In this document: positions 34,001-43,744 of the stretch, piece after piece | Numbering within the stretch: the first letter of the stretch is position 1 | Layout of the letters: the number at the start of each line of letters is the position of its first letter | DNA from: Pseudorasbora parva | Taxonomy: Eukaryota > Chordata > Actinopteri > Cypriniformes > Gobionidae | Reading direction: 5' to 3' | NCBI RefSeq assembly: GCF_024679245.1 | Contig: NC_090176.1 | Span: forward strand, 17,384,293-17,448,292 | Length of the DNA stretch: 64,000 nucleotides | The notes under the pieces: generated by a model | The model's database searches: none | The model's input: the letters and a program-made list of their open reading frames with translations, nothing else | Told to the model about the DNA's origin: nothing | Position numbers and translations under genes: made by a program

Positions 34001-35118
34001 GCCTTGCGTTGCTGTCCTCCACTGTCGATGAGGGAAACCTCTGCATTTCCCTTCCGCTGAGCGACCCCGTTGCACCGAGTGCCGTCTGCCAGCTCGACAC
34101 TGTGCGTTTCTGGCCTGAAAGTGCTGTCAAAACTCTTGAACATGGTAATGTCTGTGATGATATGAGAGGTAGCCCCCGTGTCCACCATCAGACCCTTCTC
34201 CTGAATGTTGCATGTAGGCCTCCACTGGACACCGGTCACTTCATCTCTCATCTTGAACACGTAGTCCTCAACATCTTCTGAGGCTTTACTCACACCATCC
34301 TTTTTGTCTTTAACGTCCTTGTCCTTACGCCTACATGTTGCGTCTTTGTGTGTGTCGCTTCTGCAGATACTACACCACGCTTTCTGTCGACATGCTTTCG
34401 CTCGATGGCCTTTTGTACCACACTTGAAGCATACTATCTCTGTGTCGTCCCTGACCCAGCCACGTGCACTCGTCTTTGCGGGCTGCCGTCTGGTTTTCCC
34501 TTGTGTTTTCATCACGCTGTCGCTCGACTCAGCTGCTTTTATCTTTTCTGTTTCTTCAAAACTACGCAGTTTAGTCTTGAACTCCGCGAACGTGATTGTG
34601 TCATCTGTATGCGCCACATGTATTGCGAATGGCTTAAAACTCTCAGGCAATCCCTTCAAGACCATAGCCACTAGCAGTCCATCTCCTAACGTTTCACCTG
34701 CGTTTCGCAGTGCCGTGATGGCTGTCTCTGCTCTGATGATATAGTCCATTACACTTTCATCATTTGCCTTTTGAAGCGATGTCAACATGGTGTACAAGCT
34801 GATTATGCGGGGCTTTCCCCTCCCTGCATAATACCCTCTCAATATTTCCAGGGCTTTTCTTCCGTCGTTGGGCGCATCCCTCATAACTAGTGAGAGGCTT
34901 TTATCATCTAACAGTAAAATCAACTCGGCACATGCGTCTGCATTTTTCTTTGCATCCGCTGCTATCTCGGCTTCTGACTGCGGTACTTTTAGCACCGTGT
35001 CCTTTAGCCCTGATAAATGAAAATGTCCCAACATTTTGGTCTCCCAAAGTTCATACTTAGTCTCATCTCCGTCGAATGCCAGTCGAGGTAAACTGTACGT
35101 CCTCCGTTGTTCCGCCAT
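31057..35118 (-). CDS. Copia gag-pol polyprotein
   Basis: One open frame of 1,353 residues from ATG (35116-35118) to TGA (31057-31059). Order: gag about 1-225 with a helical capsid region; zinc knuckle C230-C233-H238-C243 and a second Cys/His cluster to about 262; aspartic protease with D313-T-G-A; integrase zinc module (H449, H454, C483, C486); integrase core D513, D574, E610 with exact D-35-E spacing; RT about 878-1080 with the catalytic box W-V-D-D at 1038-1041; RNase H with D1204 (AYSDADW), E1247 and D1283. The protein assembles particles, copies the RNA and integrates the cDNA. The W in place of Y of the usual YVDD box is notable. All key residues seem present; clade within copia is not determined. 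Confidence 0.97.
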   Translation of the reverse strand: MAEQRRTYSLPRLAFDGDETKYELWETKMLGHFHLSGLKDTVLKVPQSEAEIAADAKKNADACAELILLLDDKSLSLVMRDAPNDGRKALEILRGYYAGRGKPRIISLYTMLTSLQKANDESVMDYIIRAETAITALRNAGETLGDGLLVAMVLKGLPESFKPFAIHVAHTDDTITFAEFKTKLRSFEETEKIKAAESSDSVMKTQGKTRRQPAKTSARGWVRDDTEIVCFKCGTKGHRAKACRQKAWCSICRSDTHKDATCRRKDKDVKDKKDGVSKASEDVEDYVFKMRDEVTGVQWRPTCNIQEKGLMVDTGATSHIITDITMFKSFDSTFRPETHSVELADGTRCNGVAQRKGNAEVSLIDSGGQQRKAVLKDALFVPSYPQSIFSVKAATTSGATVVFKEDKDALITRDGARFNIHVYGKLYYLHTGAESNDKCNACHDIQTWHKILGHCNYDDVLKLQDVVEGMQIKGKACKPEQECEVCIQGKFAQTRNRNPDTRAKAPLQMVHTDLAGPVATESIDGYKYVQSFTDDYSSAVFVYFLKRKSDTIQATEKFLADVSPYGKVTCMRSDNGTEFTCNDFQALLRKNKIRHETSAPYSPHQNGMAERGWRTLFEMGRCMIAESALPKQLWHYAVQTAAVVRNRCFNRRTGQTPYELLTEKKPNVSKMQKFGSVCYTYKQDKGKFDSRCDQGRFVGYDKNSPAYLVYHPDTNKVQKHRLVKFVRKIAVEKQTQTCEPYLSDGYSSVNPRTSEATQSRGTENAPEPSVQSRSTHCDSPGEVMRSSDHNQTQQSGTNGEPQSRRFPTRERKTPSYLDDFVTEDSDSDGVNITVDYCCRAVCGIPRTFEGAMRSTNSKEWVKAMDEEIQSLNENKTFTPTTLPIGKKTVGGRWVYSIKVDVDGKEKYKARFVAKGYNQRMGIDYEETFSPTADLTSVRVVLQKAAQENLLLHQMDVKTAYLHAPIDYEIYINPPEGYQEKEGIVYKLEKSLYGLKQSGRNWNKVLHNCLTENGFTQNPADHCVYAKESKEGKVIIITWVDDLIIAASNHEKLKEVKEMLAEKFKMKDLGELKHFLGIDFSQSDGCVKMTQEKYTNKILPRFNMQDCRTRETPCEQKLEYTENAVKMEDVRMYREAVGSLIYLTTCTRPDLSFVVSRLSQYFAEPTEEQWVTVKHVLRYLKGTVEKGLSFRRNDCEKLGIQAYSDADWAADTSDRRSTTGYCVKLSQNSSLVSWKTRKQPTVALSTCEAEYMALASTIQECLYLEQLLGGIDNYKYTQTVVHEDNQGTIALAKNPVNRRRCKHIDIKYHFIRSTVNEGRVTLRYCSTDNMIADVMTKPVNKLKRIRFAGALFGD

Positions 35119-35185
35119 GTTAGCACGCAGTCCGTCGCGACTTTCTAAACGGTGGAAAACAACAAACTTTTCTCCCGAACAACTT

Positions 35186-35199
35186 CTGGGCCAATAACC
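35186..35199 (-). promoter_or_regulatory. Copia primer-binding site (initiator tRNA-Met, internal)
   Basis: Immediately after the 5' LTR the minus strand reads GGTTATTGGCCCAG. This matches the complement of the anticodon stem-loop of eukaryotic initiator tRNA-Met (GGTTATGGGCCCAG) at 13 of 14 positions. Drosophila copia uses the same region, primed by a 5' half of that tRNA. A match to the usual tRNA 3' end is not seen here. Confidence 0.7.
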
Positions 35200-35518
35200 T
35201 GTTAAGGTTACGTAATATTACTGTTGCGGGTCAGCGTTGGGTTCCGAGGAAAAAGATAGACGAGAGATGGGATCATCTTTAGCCGTTCACGGCATATTTA
35301 TTATTTTTGCTGACGACACATCAGTCTCACGGTCAGACAGCTTTTTAGTCAGAGACTACCACAAATCAACTGGGACAAACATCCTCAATACGCACACGCG
35401 TCTTTTCTCTTTTCTTTTAGTATACACTTTCAGTGCCCCCTTGTGGCATACACATATGCATAACAATGAACAGTATAACATTATATACAACTGAGGAGAT
35501 AATGAACATATTTTAACA
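35200..35518 (-). repeat. Copia 5' LTR
   Basis: Right-hand LTR, 319 bp, the promoter-bearing 5' LTR of the minus-strand element. It ends next to the TSD atgac at 35519-35523. Confidence 0.95.
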
Positions 35519-35845
35519 ATGACTATTTGCTATCTGGGTGATGACCCAGTTTAAATACAGATTCATCTTCCCAGCGCTGAAGTACCCCTTTAAAGAACCA
35601 TTTTTTCTAAACATTTTATTGTCTAAAGAACCTTTTTGCACTACAAAGAACCTTTTGGGCAATGGAAAGGTTCTTTGGATATTAATGGTTCTTCATGGAA
35701 CCATACACCCTGCCAAAGAACCATTTAAGAACCTTTATTTTTAAGAGTGTACTCTAACGTACAAAAGTGAAAAGGTACATCTTTGTATCATACTCATCTC
35801 TAAATGTTACATATTAGTACCTTAAAAGGTACATATCAGTACTTT

Positions 35846-36190
35846 AAGAATGCGTTCACACTTGTCATACTTGGTTTGATTAAAAAAAAAAACGTGGTGC
35901 AATTGCTCAGTTAGTGCAGTTTATTTGAACAAATGTGAACACTGCCATGATCCGGACCCTGGTGAGCACCAAAAAAGCGGACCGAGGCCCATCTTTTTAG
36001 CAGAAAAAGAACCAAAAGAACTCTGGTGCAGTTCGATTGATACATGAACACAATATGGACCAAAGACATGTAAACAAACCAAAAACAGGATATTATGTAA
36101 CACGATGTACTTTATTCTTTATTTTGAAAAGACATAATGTAAGCATACCTGGTTCTTACCATCAAAGGACCTGTGTTGCCCATTAGTCGG
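35846..36190. other. Repeat-like non-coding DNA
   Basis: Begins TGCGTTCACACTTGTCA with further GAACCAAAAGAAC and GGACC motifs, typical of fish hAT-type MITE halves. The second end was not found, so the element is not delimited. Confidence 0.4.
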
Positions 36191-36289
36191 TACAGATGAC
36201 AGAACTGCCATCTCTTTGCAGTAGATTTTCGGAGTTAGGACGATTCTAAGGGCCCATGCACTTTTGGGGCCCCCAAAGATCGGTTTTAT

Positions 36290-37889
36290 TAGTAGTTACA
36301 GTACTAGTAATAATGTAATAATTATACATTTCAAATGTACCTAAGAGTTACAAATAAAAAAATGCGGCTTATTAATGCATTTCTGGAGGCAAGTGACCCC
36401 CCCTCCCGACCCACACTGCATGGTTGCACGGTTACTGGAGTGCAATCCTCTACTCTGTCTGTGGGTGGCGCATACACCCCAGGGATTTTCTAAATAAAAT
36501 AAAAACACTTTTCCTCCGGTGAAGACGCTGCTAGAAAGCATCAAGGACTGGTTGAAAGCTGTGAGAGAGAGAGTTTAGCCGCATGATGCGAGCTTCTCAA
36601 GATACCTCCGGTAAGGATGTTGATACTAACGCGAGTGTTATGTTGACTTTGCTATCCTCATAATGGCACAAAATACTCTTCTTCTAAAACCAATCGGAGT
36701 TTGTGACCCTGATTCTTGCTTTTTGATACCATATAGACACGGATTCAGATTGTTTTATGTTGTTTAAAATGTTCATGAAAGATCGCTAAACGCGCTAGCC
36801 GCGTGTAAACCTCTAACATATAAATGTGAGTTTGGTTATATACTAGCACTGCTGTTAGCTCAGCTAAGCTAGTAATCACTGTAGTAGATCTTTGATAATA
36901 TTCACACCGCTAAAGATGCATTTATACCCTGTTCTGTTGACTTAGAAGTCATTTGATTGATGGAGTATTTATCCTCTTGTTGTCATATGTAAAGTAAGGG
37001 TGATTTAGTTCATTTAATTGCCAATATACATGTTTGATATGTGTATGATGAACAGAAGTTTATTGTAACTGTTAAAAAGAATGAATATATTCAATTGTGA
37101 TGTTTAAAAGGTAATTAAGATACATAAATAGATTTAAAAGATTAAAAACATAAATATCTGGTTTCAGAAATCTCATGATTTTATTTCTATACTGTGAGAT
37201 GGAAGTACATTTTTGATTGACTGATTGTTGTTCATTGGAACTGATTTATGTTATGTGGTGTGATGTGTATCTATTCATTTACATAATGTTTAGAGAATAT
37301 ATATATCCTTTACAATCGGTTATATTTGATCTGACATTTTGATGGCGATAAATTGATCAGATTTGAACAGAAATGAGGCAACAGTAACTAATGTATTCTG
37401 TACTATACGTATAGATTGTTTTTTTTGAGTGATGGATCATCTGAATCTGATGAAATCAGTGAACGGACCAAGAGCCTGGTGTGGCCAGCCGTGGCATCTT
37501 TGGAACCGTCATAATCCTGTGCCTTCATTTGAAATGAAGATAAGAACACACATAAATCTACCCTGGTAGTGAAAAGAACATACATAATCCAAAAAACACA
37601 CACCAAGGACTTTCATAGACTCTTTCTTTGTTTAAGGTTGTTTATTTTGGTTTTATTACTGTGCGCTTGTGCACTCAGGAAGCCGGCTTAGATAGGCAGG
37701 GAATGTAAATAACTGTCTTTATTTTTTGTATAATACACTTCTAAAACTTACCTATTTTGTGTTATCTGTTCTCTGCTGACCTTTCACTACTTCAGGCTCC
37801 GTAGTCGTACCTAGAGTTTCTGATATCAGCCCAGCTGTATTTTATAGCTAATTCAGTCATTATCAGTTACACTAACCCTGAACCCCGGG
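36290..37889. other. Non-coding; probable gypsy 5' LTR at its right end
   Basis: No supported gene. The interval ends in GGGTTACA directly followed by AGTGGCGAGCC, which has the look of an LTR end plus primer-binding site, and the gypsy gag starts right after. The LTR start could not be placed; 37650-37889 is its most likely core. Confidence 0.4.
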
Positions 37890-37895
37890 TTACAA

Positions 37896-39735
37896 GTGGC
37901 GAGCCAGCCAGGAGTCTGGTTGTGTGTTAGCAGTGAACCATATTTCAAGTGTGTAAGCTCTTTGTTATCTGTTATAGATCACTCTTTACTAAAGATTGAG
38001 TTCATAACAAGCTCAGGTATTAAAGTCCTTAATGCAGTAATGGTGAGTGGTTTCCTTGAATCACTAAAAGATGAGGAGATCATAGACTTCCCTAGGAAGT
38101 ATGGCTCCATGAGACCTGTCCCAGTTACTGACACTAGCTCAGAGTTTTATTAAAAAAAAACAACTGATTATTGAGTATCAAGATTGTGTTGCTATTGAGG
38201 CCTTGGCCCCTCTTCTGTCCTACACGCATGAATTTAAGGCTAATCCAGAAGTAAAGTACTATGTCCAGGCTCTGGCAAGTGTGTACACCACCAAAGTTGG
38301 CTGCAATGTTACCAAAGCCTACCTTGATGAAATAAAGAAGTTAGCGAAATTGAGTGGACGGGGCTTCGAAGAGGTGCTGAAAGACATGATGTCAGAGATC
38401 AGTGAGACAATCGAGACTGATGGCAGTGGTGAAAATGAGTTTGGAGCCAGACAGCTCAACATGTCTCTTGACACATTTGAACCAAGCCTGCAGTCTCCCT
38501 CTCATTTACTGAAGCTTTCGCACCTCGATCGCCCCCCGGTGACCGGTCCCAGTATAGCCGCCCCTCTGTGATTTCTAATGGACGCGAGGCAAACGAAATA
38601 ATAATATTACACTTCAAAAATGTTTCCCCAAAGTTAGTTTATGTCACTGAAGGCAGTTATCATCACGATGATTTCATTTCAGGTGTTCGTTTTAAAAATA
38701 AGTTTAGTTTGAGTTAGTTATTTGATGCTATAAAAACGGGGGTGTGACATCATGATTGACAGCTGAGACTGACGGCTTCTCTGAGTGAAGTTGTCACTGA
38801 GGCACTAACGGACTTTTTTCGAAATTTTTGGGAGCAGATTAGAGCTTTAGCTTTAATTTCTACATTTCCATAACTGTTTATTTCACACCAACATAATTAA
38901 TTGTTCTGCATCTGCGAGAGTGTGGGCGGGCTTTTGATATTGCGGCTGTACTTCCTGCTCTACTTCCTGCGCTCTACTGCGCAACTCCGGTCCCGAAATC
39001 GCTACTGCGCAGACTCGGTCCCAAGATGTCAGCGCCGTGCAAAAGGCCGCCTGAAAGCTTCAAATATGGCAAGCGGAAACGGATGATGTCGAGTCGTCCA
39101 TATTTTTTTACGGTCTATGATTTGAACCCTTACAGCCTCAGCTGCTCCCAGACTCTTCTCGGGAAAGGTTCATTCATAGTGGTGCTGAGCCATGCCCAAC
39201 AGCTGATGTGAAGCGAAGTCTGTCCATTGTGGAGAGTGACCTGAACCCACCTGAAATTCAAAAAGTCATTGTGGAGCACATTGTGAGGAGAAATGAATTA
39301 AATGCACAGTCACACTTTCCCATCAAGCTTTGTTCATTCTCAGGTAAGCTCCCTAGATCCAATGGTGAGACAGACTACAACACATGGCGTTCACATGTTG
39401 AGCTTTTCAGGAAAGACCCCACCCTGTCTAATCTTCAGAAATCACGGAAAATCTATGAAAGTTTGCTCTTCCCTGCAGCAGATATTGTCAAAAGACTAAG
39501 CCCTGAAGCTACTCCTGAAACCTACCTTCAACAGCTGGATGCTGCACAGCAGGTGGCGTCTCTGCAGAGCCAACTCACTGCGTTGATGTCTAAGAAAGCC
39601 AAAAAGGCCCCAAAGACCAAGGGGGACACTAAGCATCCATCAGGTGGGCCAACATCTAAACTTGACCCTAGAGCACAAAGCTGGAAACCTACCAACTCAA
39701 AGACAAGTACCCAGCCGAGACCTTGGTATTGTTTC
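37896..39735 (+). pseudogene. PNMA-like gag of the gypsy element
   Basis: Fragments in different frames: SGFLESLKDEEIIDFPRKYG (about 38045-38110), LSYTHEFKANPEVKYYVQAL (38215 on), and after the nested insertion PIKLCSFSGKLPRSNGETD, YNTWRSHVELFRKDPTLSN and LFPAADIVKRLSPEATPETY (39310-39530). The F-SG-P-NGE-D--TWR pattern and the RKI-ESL-PPA-DIV stretch are those of the PNMA/Arc-related capsid of fish gypsy elements. Near 39728 a zinc knuckle (WYCFN...DGHISSAC) is broken by an indel and stop. Frame change also occurs near 38153, and the gag is interrupted at 38484-39120. It is not functional. Confidence 0.8.
38484..39120. mobile_element. 637-bp insertion with 8-bp TSD in the gypsy gag
   Basis: The 8-bp tttgaacc occurs at 38476-38483 and 39121-39128, and gag homology stops at the first copy and resumes at the second. 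Ends are AAGCCTGCAG and TTTACGGTCTATGA; no obvious TIR. A block ending in the same TTTACGGTCTATGA is at about 23658-23671. TSD length suggests hAT-type integration, but without TIRs this is unresolved. Confidence 0.7.
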
Positions 39736-39889
39736 AACTGAGGATGGTCACATCTCCTCAGCTTGCAGTAGCAATCCAAACCCCACTCTCATCAATGAAA
39801 AAAGAGAGCAATTGAAAGAAAAGCAGCACCTCTGGGAGGCAAAAGAACACTCACCAGACAATAGGGATTTTTAGATGGAGTGTCAGTGC

Positions 39890-40758
39890 AGGGCAAACTA
39901 AGGCTGGAGCAGTTCACGAACGCCCTGCTTAGGATAAAAGTGATGCGAACCCAAGTTCAGTGCTGCCTTGAACCAATCTAATGTTAAAAAAAAAAAAACC
40001 TCAGAGTCCCGCAAAAACTCATAGGCATAAAAAGTACAGGCCAAGTTACCATCCAAGGCAAACAGTTCAGCTGTCTCCTTGACACAGGTTCACAAGTAAC
40101 CACAGTCACCAAGTCCTTCTATGACGAATACTTACCTGAGCAAAAGATTGAACCACTCTATAACCTTCTGGAAGTTGAAGGGGCCAATGGTCAATCTGTG
40201 CCCTACCTCGGATATGTTGAAGGCACAATCGTCTTCCCAAAACAATTCCTTGGAGCTGAATGTGAAGTCCAAACATTGGCCCTGGTTGTTCCGGACAGCA
40301 GCACTTTAGGGCACCAGATACTGGTTGGTACAAACACACTCGATGCAGCATATGGTATGTGCAGAGAGAAAAGTCAAGCAAACTGCTACCCTGTCCCAAA
40401 CGGCTACAGGATGGTGCTGAAAGTACTCCAACAGCGACAGGAACAAAGCCATGACAGTACCATTGGACTGGTAAGGATGCAAGGCAGAAACAGAAAACTC
40501 ATTCCAGCTGGAGGAACAGTTGCTCTGGAGGGGGTGGTCTTAGTTAAAGAGATCCATACAGAGAGGTCTGCTATCATGGAGTACCCTTCATCCTCTTCTC
40601 TGCCTGGAGGGCTGCTAGTAAAGCCCTGTCTTGTTGATCTACCAGTCAGACAACCAGTTGTGGTCTCAAATGAGTCGGAACACGATATTATAATCCCAGC
40701 TGTGTCATTGCTGAGCTCAGTGCAATCCAGACCATTCTGTCTCACAGACATAGTGTGA
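39890..40758 (+). pseudogene. Gypsy aspartic protease region
   Basis: The frame around 40060-40110 reads GKQFSCLLDTGSQVTTV, with the DTGS catalytic motif of retroviral-type proteases. It continues as an open frame of about 230 codons (EPLYNLLEVEGANGQSVPYL, then DIIIPAVSLLSS) to a stop at 40756-40758. Upstream of 40000 there is a poly(A) run with a frame break. The protease would mature gag and pol; here it is stranded between frameshifts. Confidence 0.75.
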
Positions 40759-41718
40759 CTAACCTATCTGAACCAGAACCCTCCAAGGCAGCTGACCTAG
40801 CCTTTGACTTTGGTGAGTCCCCAGTCCCTCCAGAATGGAAAGACAGAATTATTCAAAAATGTAATAGCATGCCTGAGGTTTTCACTCAAAACAACACTGA
40901 CCTTGGAAGGACAGACAAAGTCAAGCACCACATCAAACTGTCCGATGAAACACCATTTAAACTCAGGGCTCGGCCAAGCTGTTCGTCAACATCTTCAAGA
41001 GCAAATTGATGCTGGGGTGATTCGTGGAAGTGAGTCTCCATTCTCCTCTCCAATCGTTGTAGTCAGGAAGAAGAATGGCCATGTACGCCTCTGTATTGAC
41101 TACAGGAAATTGAACCTGCAGACGGTGAAAGATGCGTATGCACTTCCGAGGATGGATGACACCTTCACAGCACTCTCTGGTTCCAAGTAGTTTAGTGTCC
41201 TCGATCTATAGTCTAGGCTACTATCAGATCGAAGTCAACGAGGTTGACAAGCCAAAGACTGCCTTCGTATGCCCGCTTGGTTTCTGGGAATTTAATCACA
41301 TGCCTCAGGGAGTGACAAATGCCCAAAGTACCTTACAGAGACTAATGGAAAAGTTCATGGGGGACATGAACTTGAAGGAGGTTGTCGTTTTCCTAGATGA
41401 CTTGATAGTTTTCTCAAAAACTTTAGAAGATCATGAAGCCAGACTCACCAAGGTCCTTAATCGCCCGAAGGAGTATGGGCTCAAGCTATCCCCGGAAAAA
41501 TGTAGATTCTTTCAGTCCTCAGTCCGGTACTTGGGGCATGTGGTCTCAGAACAGGGAGTGGAGACTGACCCGGAAAAGATTGCAGTGCTAAAAACCTGGC
41601 CAGTCCCTCAGCATCTAAAAGAGTTAAAAGCCTTCCTCGGATTCTGAGGGTATTATAGGAAGTTCATTAAAGGCTATTCAAGTATAATGAAACCTCTAAA
41701 TGACTTAACATCCGGCAA
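40755..41718 (+). pseudogene. Gypsy reverse transcriptase (broken)
   Basis: RT blocks in shifting frames: GVIRGSESPFSSPIVVVRKK and VRLCIDYRKLN (41020-41110), SGYYQIEV (41215), TAFVCPLGFWEFNHMPQGV (41260), the catalytic VVFLDDLIVFSKT (41386-41425), and YLGHVVSEQGVETDP (41530). The F-L-D-D box and the overall pattern are those of Ty3/gypsy RT. Defects include a frameshift near 40975, a TAG at 41188-41190, an indel near 41205 and a TGA at 41645-41647. Homology ends before RNase H. Confidence 0.88.
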
Positions 41719-42865
41719 TATATATAGATAAGATTTAGCTGGGTTTTCACAGGCAGGGTCACAATTGGCTACAATATATGAAAGGCTTTTGGGCTAAGGT
41801 TCTGTAGCGGCAATGGGAGATGGTAGTGAGTTAATAATTAACCATCTGTCCGGATGACCAGAGGTCCGATAATCACGTAGCCTGGGATGATGTAATCACC
41901 CTACAGAAGTCCCTTGTTATAGCAACTATACTACTAATTAACTGATGAGGCGCCACATTATAATCCCCAAAGAAAGGATTTTGTGTGTTGAAGTCCTGGA
42001 CACCTCAGGCCTTTTAGGCTGCAGCATACACGTCACCCAAACAACCCCCCTGCTTTCGACCTCTGACCCATACACACACACATACACAGAGAAACTGCTC
42101 TGAGAACACACAGATCAGCAATATATGGACTTTTAGATTAAATTACCTCTTCAATGTACCAAACATATGTATTGTGATGATGCAATGCTTTATATGATGT
42201 TTTGAAGTAACTTGGATGTTTACTGCATGTAAAATCAATTTCTGTAGGCTAGTAACTGTAAATTCTATATCTCTGCATTCTTGAATGTCAATACTGTCAT
42301 TCATGGTATCGTTAAAATCGCAAACGCCCGACGCCAACGAATTCAGTATTTAAATATGTGACAAATGGCATCAATATGAAACTATACACTTTCCGGGAAA
42401 AGAAAGAAAAATGGGCTCTTAATACATCACCCATCTTTGTTTGAGTCACAAGGAAGTGGGGGCTTTCAATAAGAACACAGGGGGTCTTGTGACCACTCAT
42501 CTCCTGATTGAATTATCTCAGCCTATCTCATCTATAAAACCTAGACCCACAATGACTCTTTGCGAGCGCCTTTCACCAAAGAGGGACCCACGCTTCCAAC
42601 TTGAGAGATGGGATGAAGAGATGGCACTTTTCCGCCACTCTGGAGAGATGAACGATTGAGCACGAGAGCGGGCAAGGAGAAACGAGAAAACCAGCCATCA
42701 CGCCCGGAAAACTCCTCCAAGAACATCCAAGCTTCATTGCCTTGAAGAGAACCTTAAGAAACTGCAACAGACCTACACACCTAAAACTTAAAACTGCGCT
42801 TAAAGGTTGTCTTGACCATTCTTGTTTACGGGAATAGTATGAATTTAACTGGGGCCTCTAAAAGT

Positions 42866-42935
<70 letters not shown>

Positions 42936-43744
42936 TCATTCTATGTTACTTTTGTTTTATTCGTTTAGATTTTTCCCTGTATGTTGTTTTGTTACCCACA
43001 TATATGCATGTTTTACCCTGTGTGAAATCGTAGTTTTGTATACTCTAGTGTCTATGAAAATCCAATAATTACATTGAAGTGAATGCCTTGCTCATGGATT
43101 TGAAGTCAATGATGACGTAAGATCTTGGCTACAAATTAAGCTTGATATTTGTGTTACTATTTCAGTAATACAAATTGTAAAAATTTATGAAGTATTATTT
43201 GTCCTGATCAAACAAATTAATATTTCTTCGAGTTTGTTAGATTGATACTCGATGAAGAAATCCCATTTTCCACTCACAAGTCGAGAGGAAAATCTGGATG
43301 ACTGAAATCGACTTTGATAATAACAGGATTAAAAGGCCCGTTATAAAGTTAATAACTAATGTACAATCAGCGAGTCACATTATAGACTCATGAATATGAG
43401 TCCCATTTAAATAAATTATTCCCCGAGTCTCGTTATCGCTACAGTTAAAAAATTAGAACATTTTTAACACTGTATGCTGTAAATGTGCATAGTTTGCACA
43501 ACTGTTAAGCTAATTGTCACATTTAGCTGAATCTACTTTTTGTACTAAGATCATGATTGACAAATTTTGGATACTGCTGGAAATGCTGGTGTTACAAAAG
43601 TAGTCTATTTATTATTTTAGGCTTTTTTGTGTTCTATTAATATAACTTTTTAGGTAGTAAAACTCATTTCATATCAGCAGAATAGTGTTGTACATAAACT
43701 CTATGTCCACGTAGAACAGGTTTTGAATTAATGGTATATCCTTT
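41719..43744. other. Non-coding DNA between gypsy and hAT transposase
   Basis: No supported gene. TATAAAA at 42534 with C-rich and purine-rich sequence downstream could be an LTR or 5' UTR piece, but no partner is visible. 43380-43440 contains TATTCATGAGTC/ATTCCCCGAGTCTCG motifs related in inverse orientation to 16150-16210. Confidence 0.4.
42867..42937. repeat. (CT)n microsatellite
   Basis: About 33 CT units with one CA interruption near the 3' end. The SLSLSL ORFs here are artefacts. Confidence 0.95.

Larger units (their letters stand above)
30663..35518 (-). mobile_element. Ty1/copia LTR retrotransposon, apparently intact
   Basis: A 4.86-kb element on the minus strand with two 319-bp LTRs (30663-30981 and 35200-35518) differing at three positions. 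It is flanked by the perfect 5-bp TSD atgac (30658-30662 and 35519-35523). LTRs begin TGTTA and end TAACA. A single uninterrupted gag-pol ORF, a primer-binding site and a purine tract are all present. Protease-integrase-RT-RNase H order defines copia. LTR identity of about 99% and an open ORF indicate a recent insertion and possible competence. It is the youngest layer of the nest. Confidence 0.97.
28103..35538. mobile_element. CCCAGAYAGCAA-TIR element carrying exon-like blocks
   Basis: Ends CCCAGACAGCAAGC and (reverse complement) CCCAGATAGCAAAT form the TIR. Subterminal blocks are full of TTGATTCAAC/CATTGTTTCAA repeats (28130-28440 and 30430-30660). Without the copia insertion the element is about 2.6 kb. 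Its interior has strong splice donors and acceptors and a poly(A) signal (see 29056-30231). Target duplication is not clear, at most 2 bp. The superfamily is undetermined. Confidence 0.6.
27400..35589. mobile_element. TTAA-target TIR element (interrupted)
   Basis: TTAA flanks both ends (27396-27399 and 35590-35593). TIRs are AGGGTTACTTCAGCG and, reverse-complemented, AGGGGTACTTCAGCGCTGGG. TTAA targeting is used by Kolobok and piggyBac transposons; the AGGG ends favour Kolobok. The left part (27400-28102) has no transposase and contains GAGAAAAGACA and CCCAGAATGC stretches; the right part is about 50 bp. It is a non-autonomous copy split by the next layer. Confidence 0.75.
27289..35749. mobile_element. 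AGAACC-type MITE interrupted by nested elements
   Basis: The left end CACCCTTACAAATAAAGG and inverted right end CCTTTATTTTTAAGAGTG are imperfect TIRs, each next to a TA dinucleotide, as in Tc1/mariner-like MITEs. Typical AAGAACC and GGTTCTT repeats lie in both halves (27310-27395 and 35590-35740). About 8.2 kb of younger DNA separates the halves. Confidence 0.75.
27250..35845. mobile_element. GGTAC-type MITE, outermost layer of the nest
   Basis: The left part AAGAAAAAAGGTACAG...GGGTGGTAC (27255-27288) continues after the nested block as CTCTAACGTACAAAAGTGAAAAGGTAC and further GGTAC motifs to about 35845. The same family is seen in reverse orientation at about 48980-49125 without the interruption, including GTACCTTTTTTCTGACAGTG. 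It is non-coding. The outer ends are not sharply defined, so the extent is approximate. Confidence 0.6.
37890..41718 (+). mobile_element. Gypsy-type LTR element, truncated and frameshifted
   Basis: It contains, in order, a PNMA-like gag, a broken zinc knuckle, an aspartic protease and a gypsy RT, with several frameshifts and stops. Coding homology stops at about 41718 (NDLTSG), so RNase H, integrase and 3' LTR are missing. A 637-bp element with an 8-bp TSD splits the gag. Confidence 0.85.

Noticed and set aside
31580..34744. Several plus-strand ORFs of 70-146 codons over the copia region
   Set aside because: They lie antisense to the intact copia gag-pol frame and have no recognisable content.
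36540..37889. A precise 5' LTR for the gypsy element
   Set aside because: The right boundary (GGTTACA before GTGGCGAGCC) is plausible, but no left boundary or second LTR exists in the window to confirm it.
42812..43068. SLSLSL-rich ORFs
   Set aside because: Translation of a CT microsatellite.
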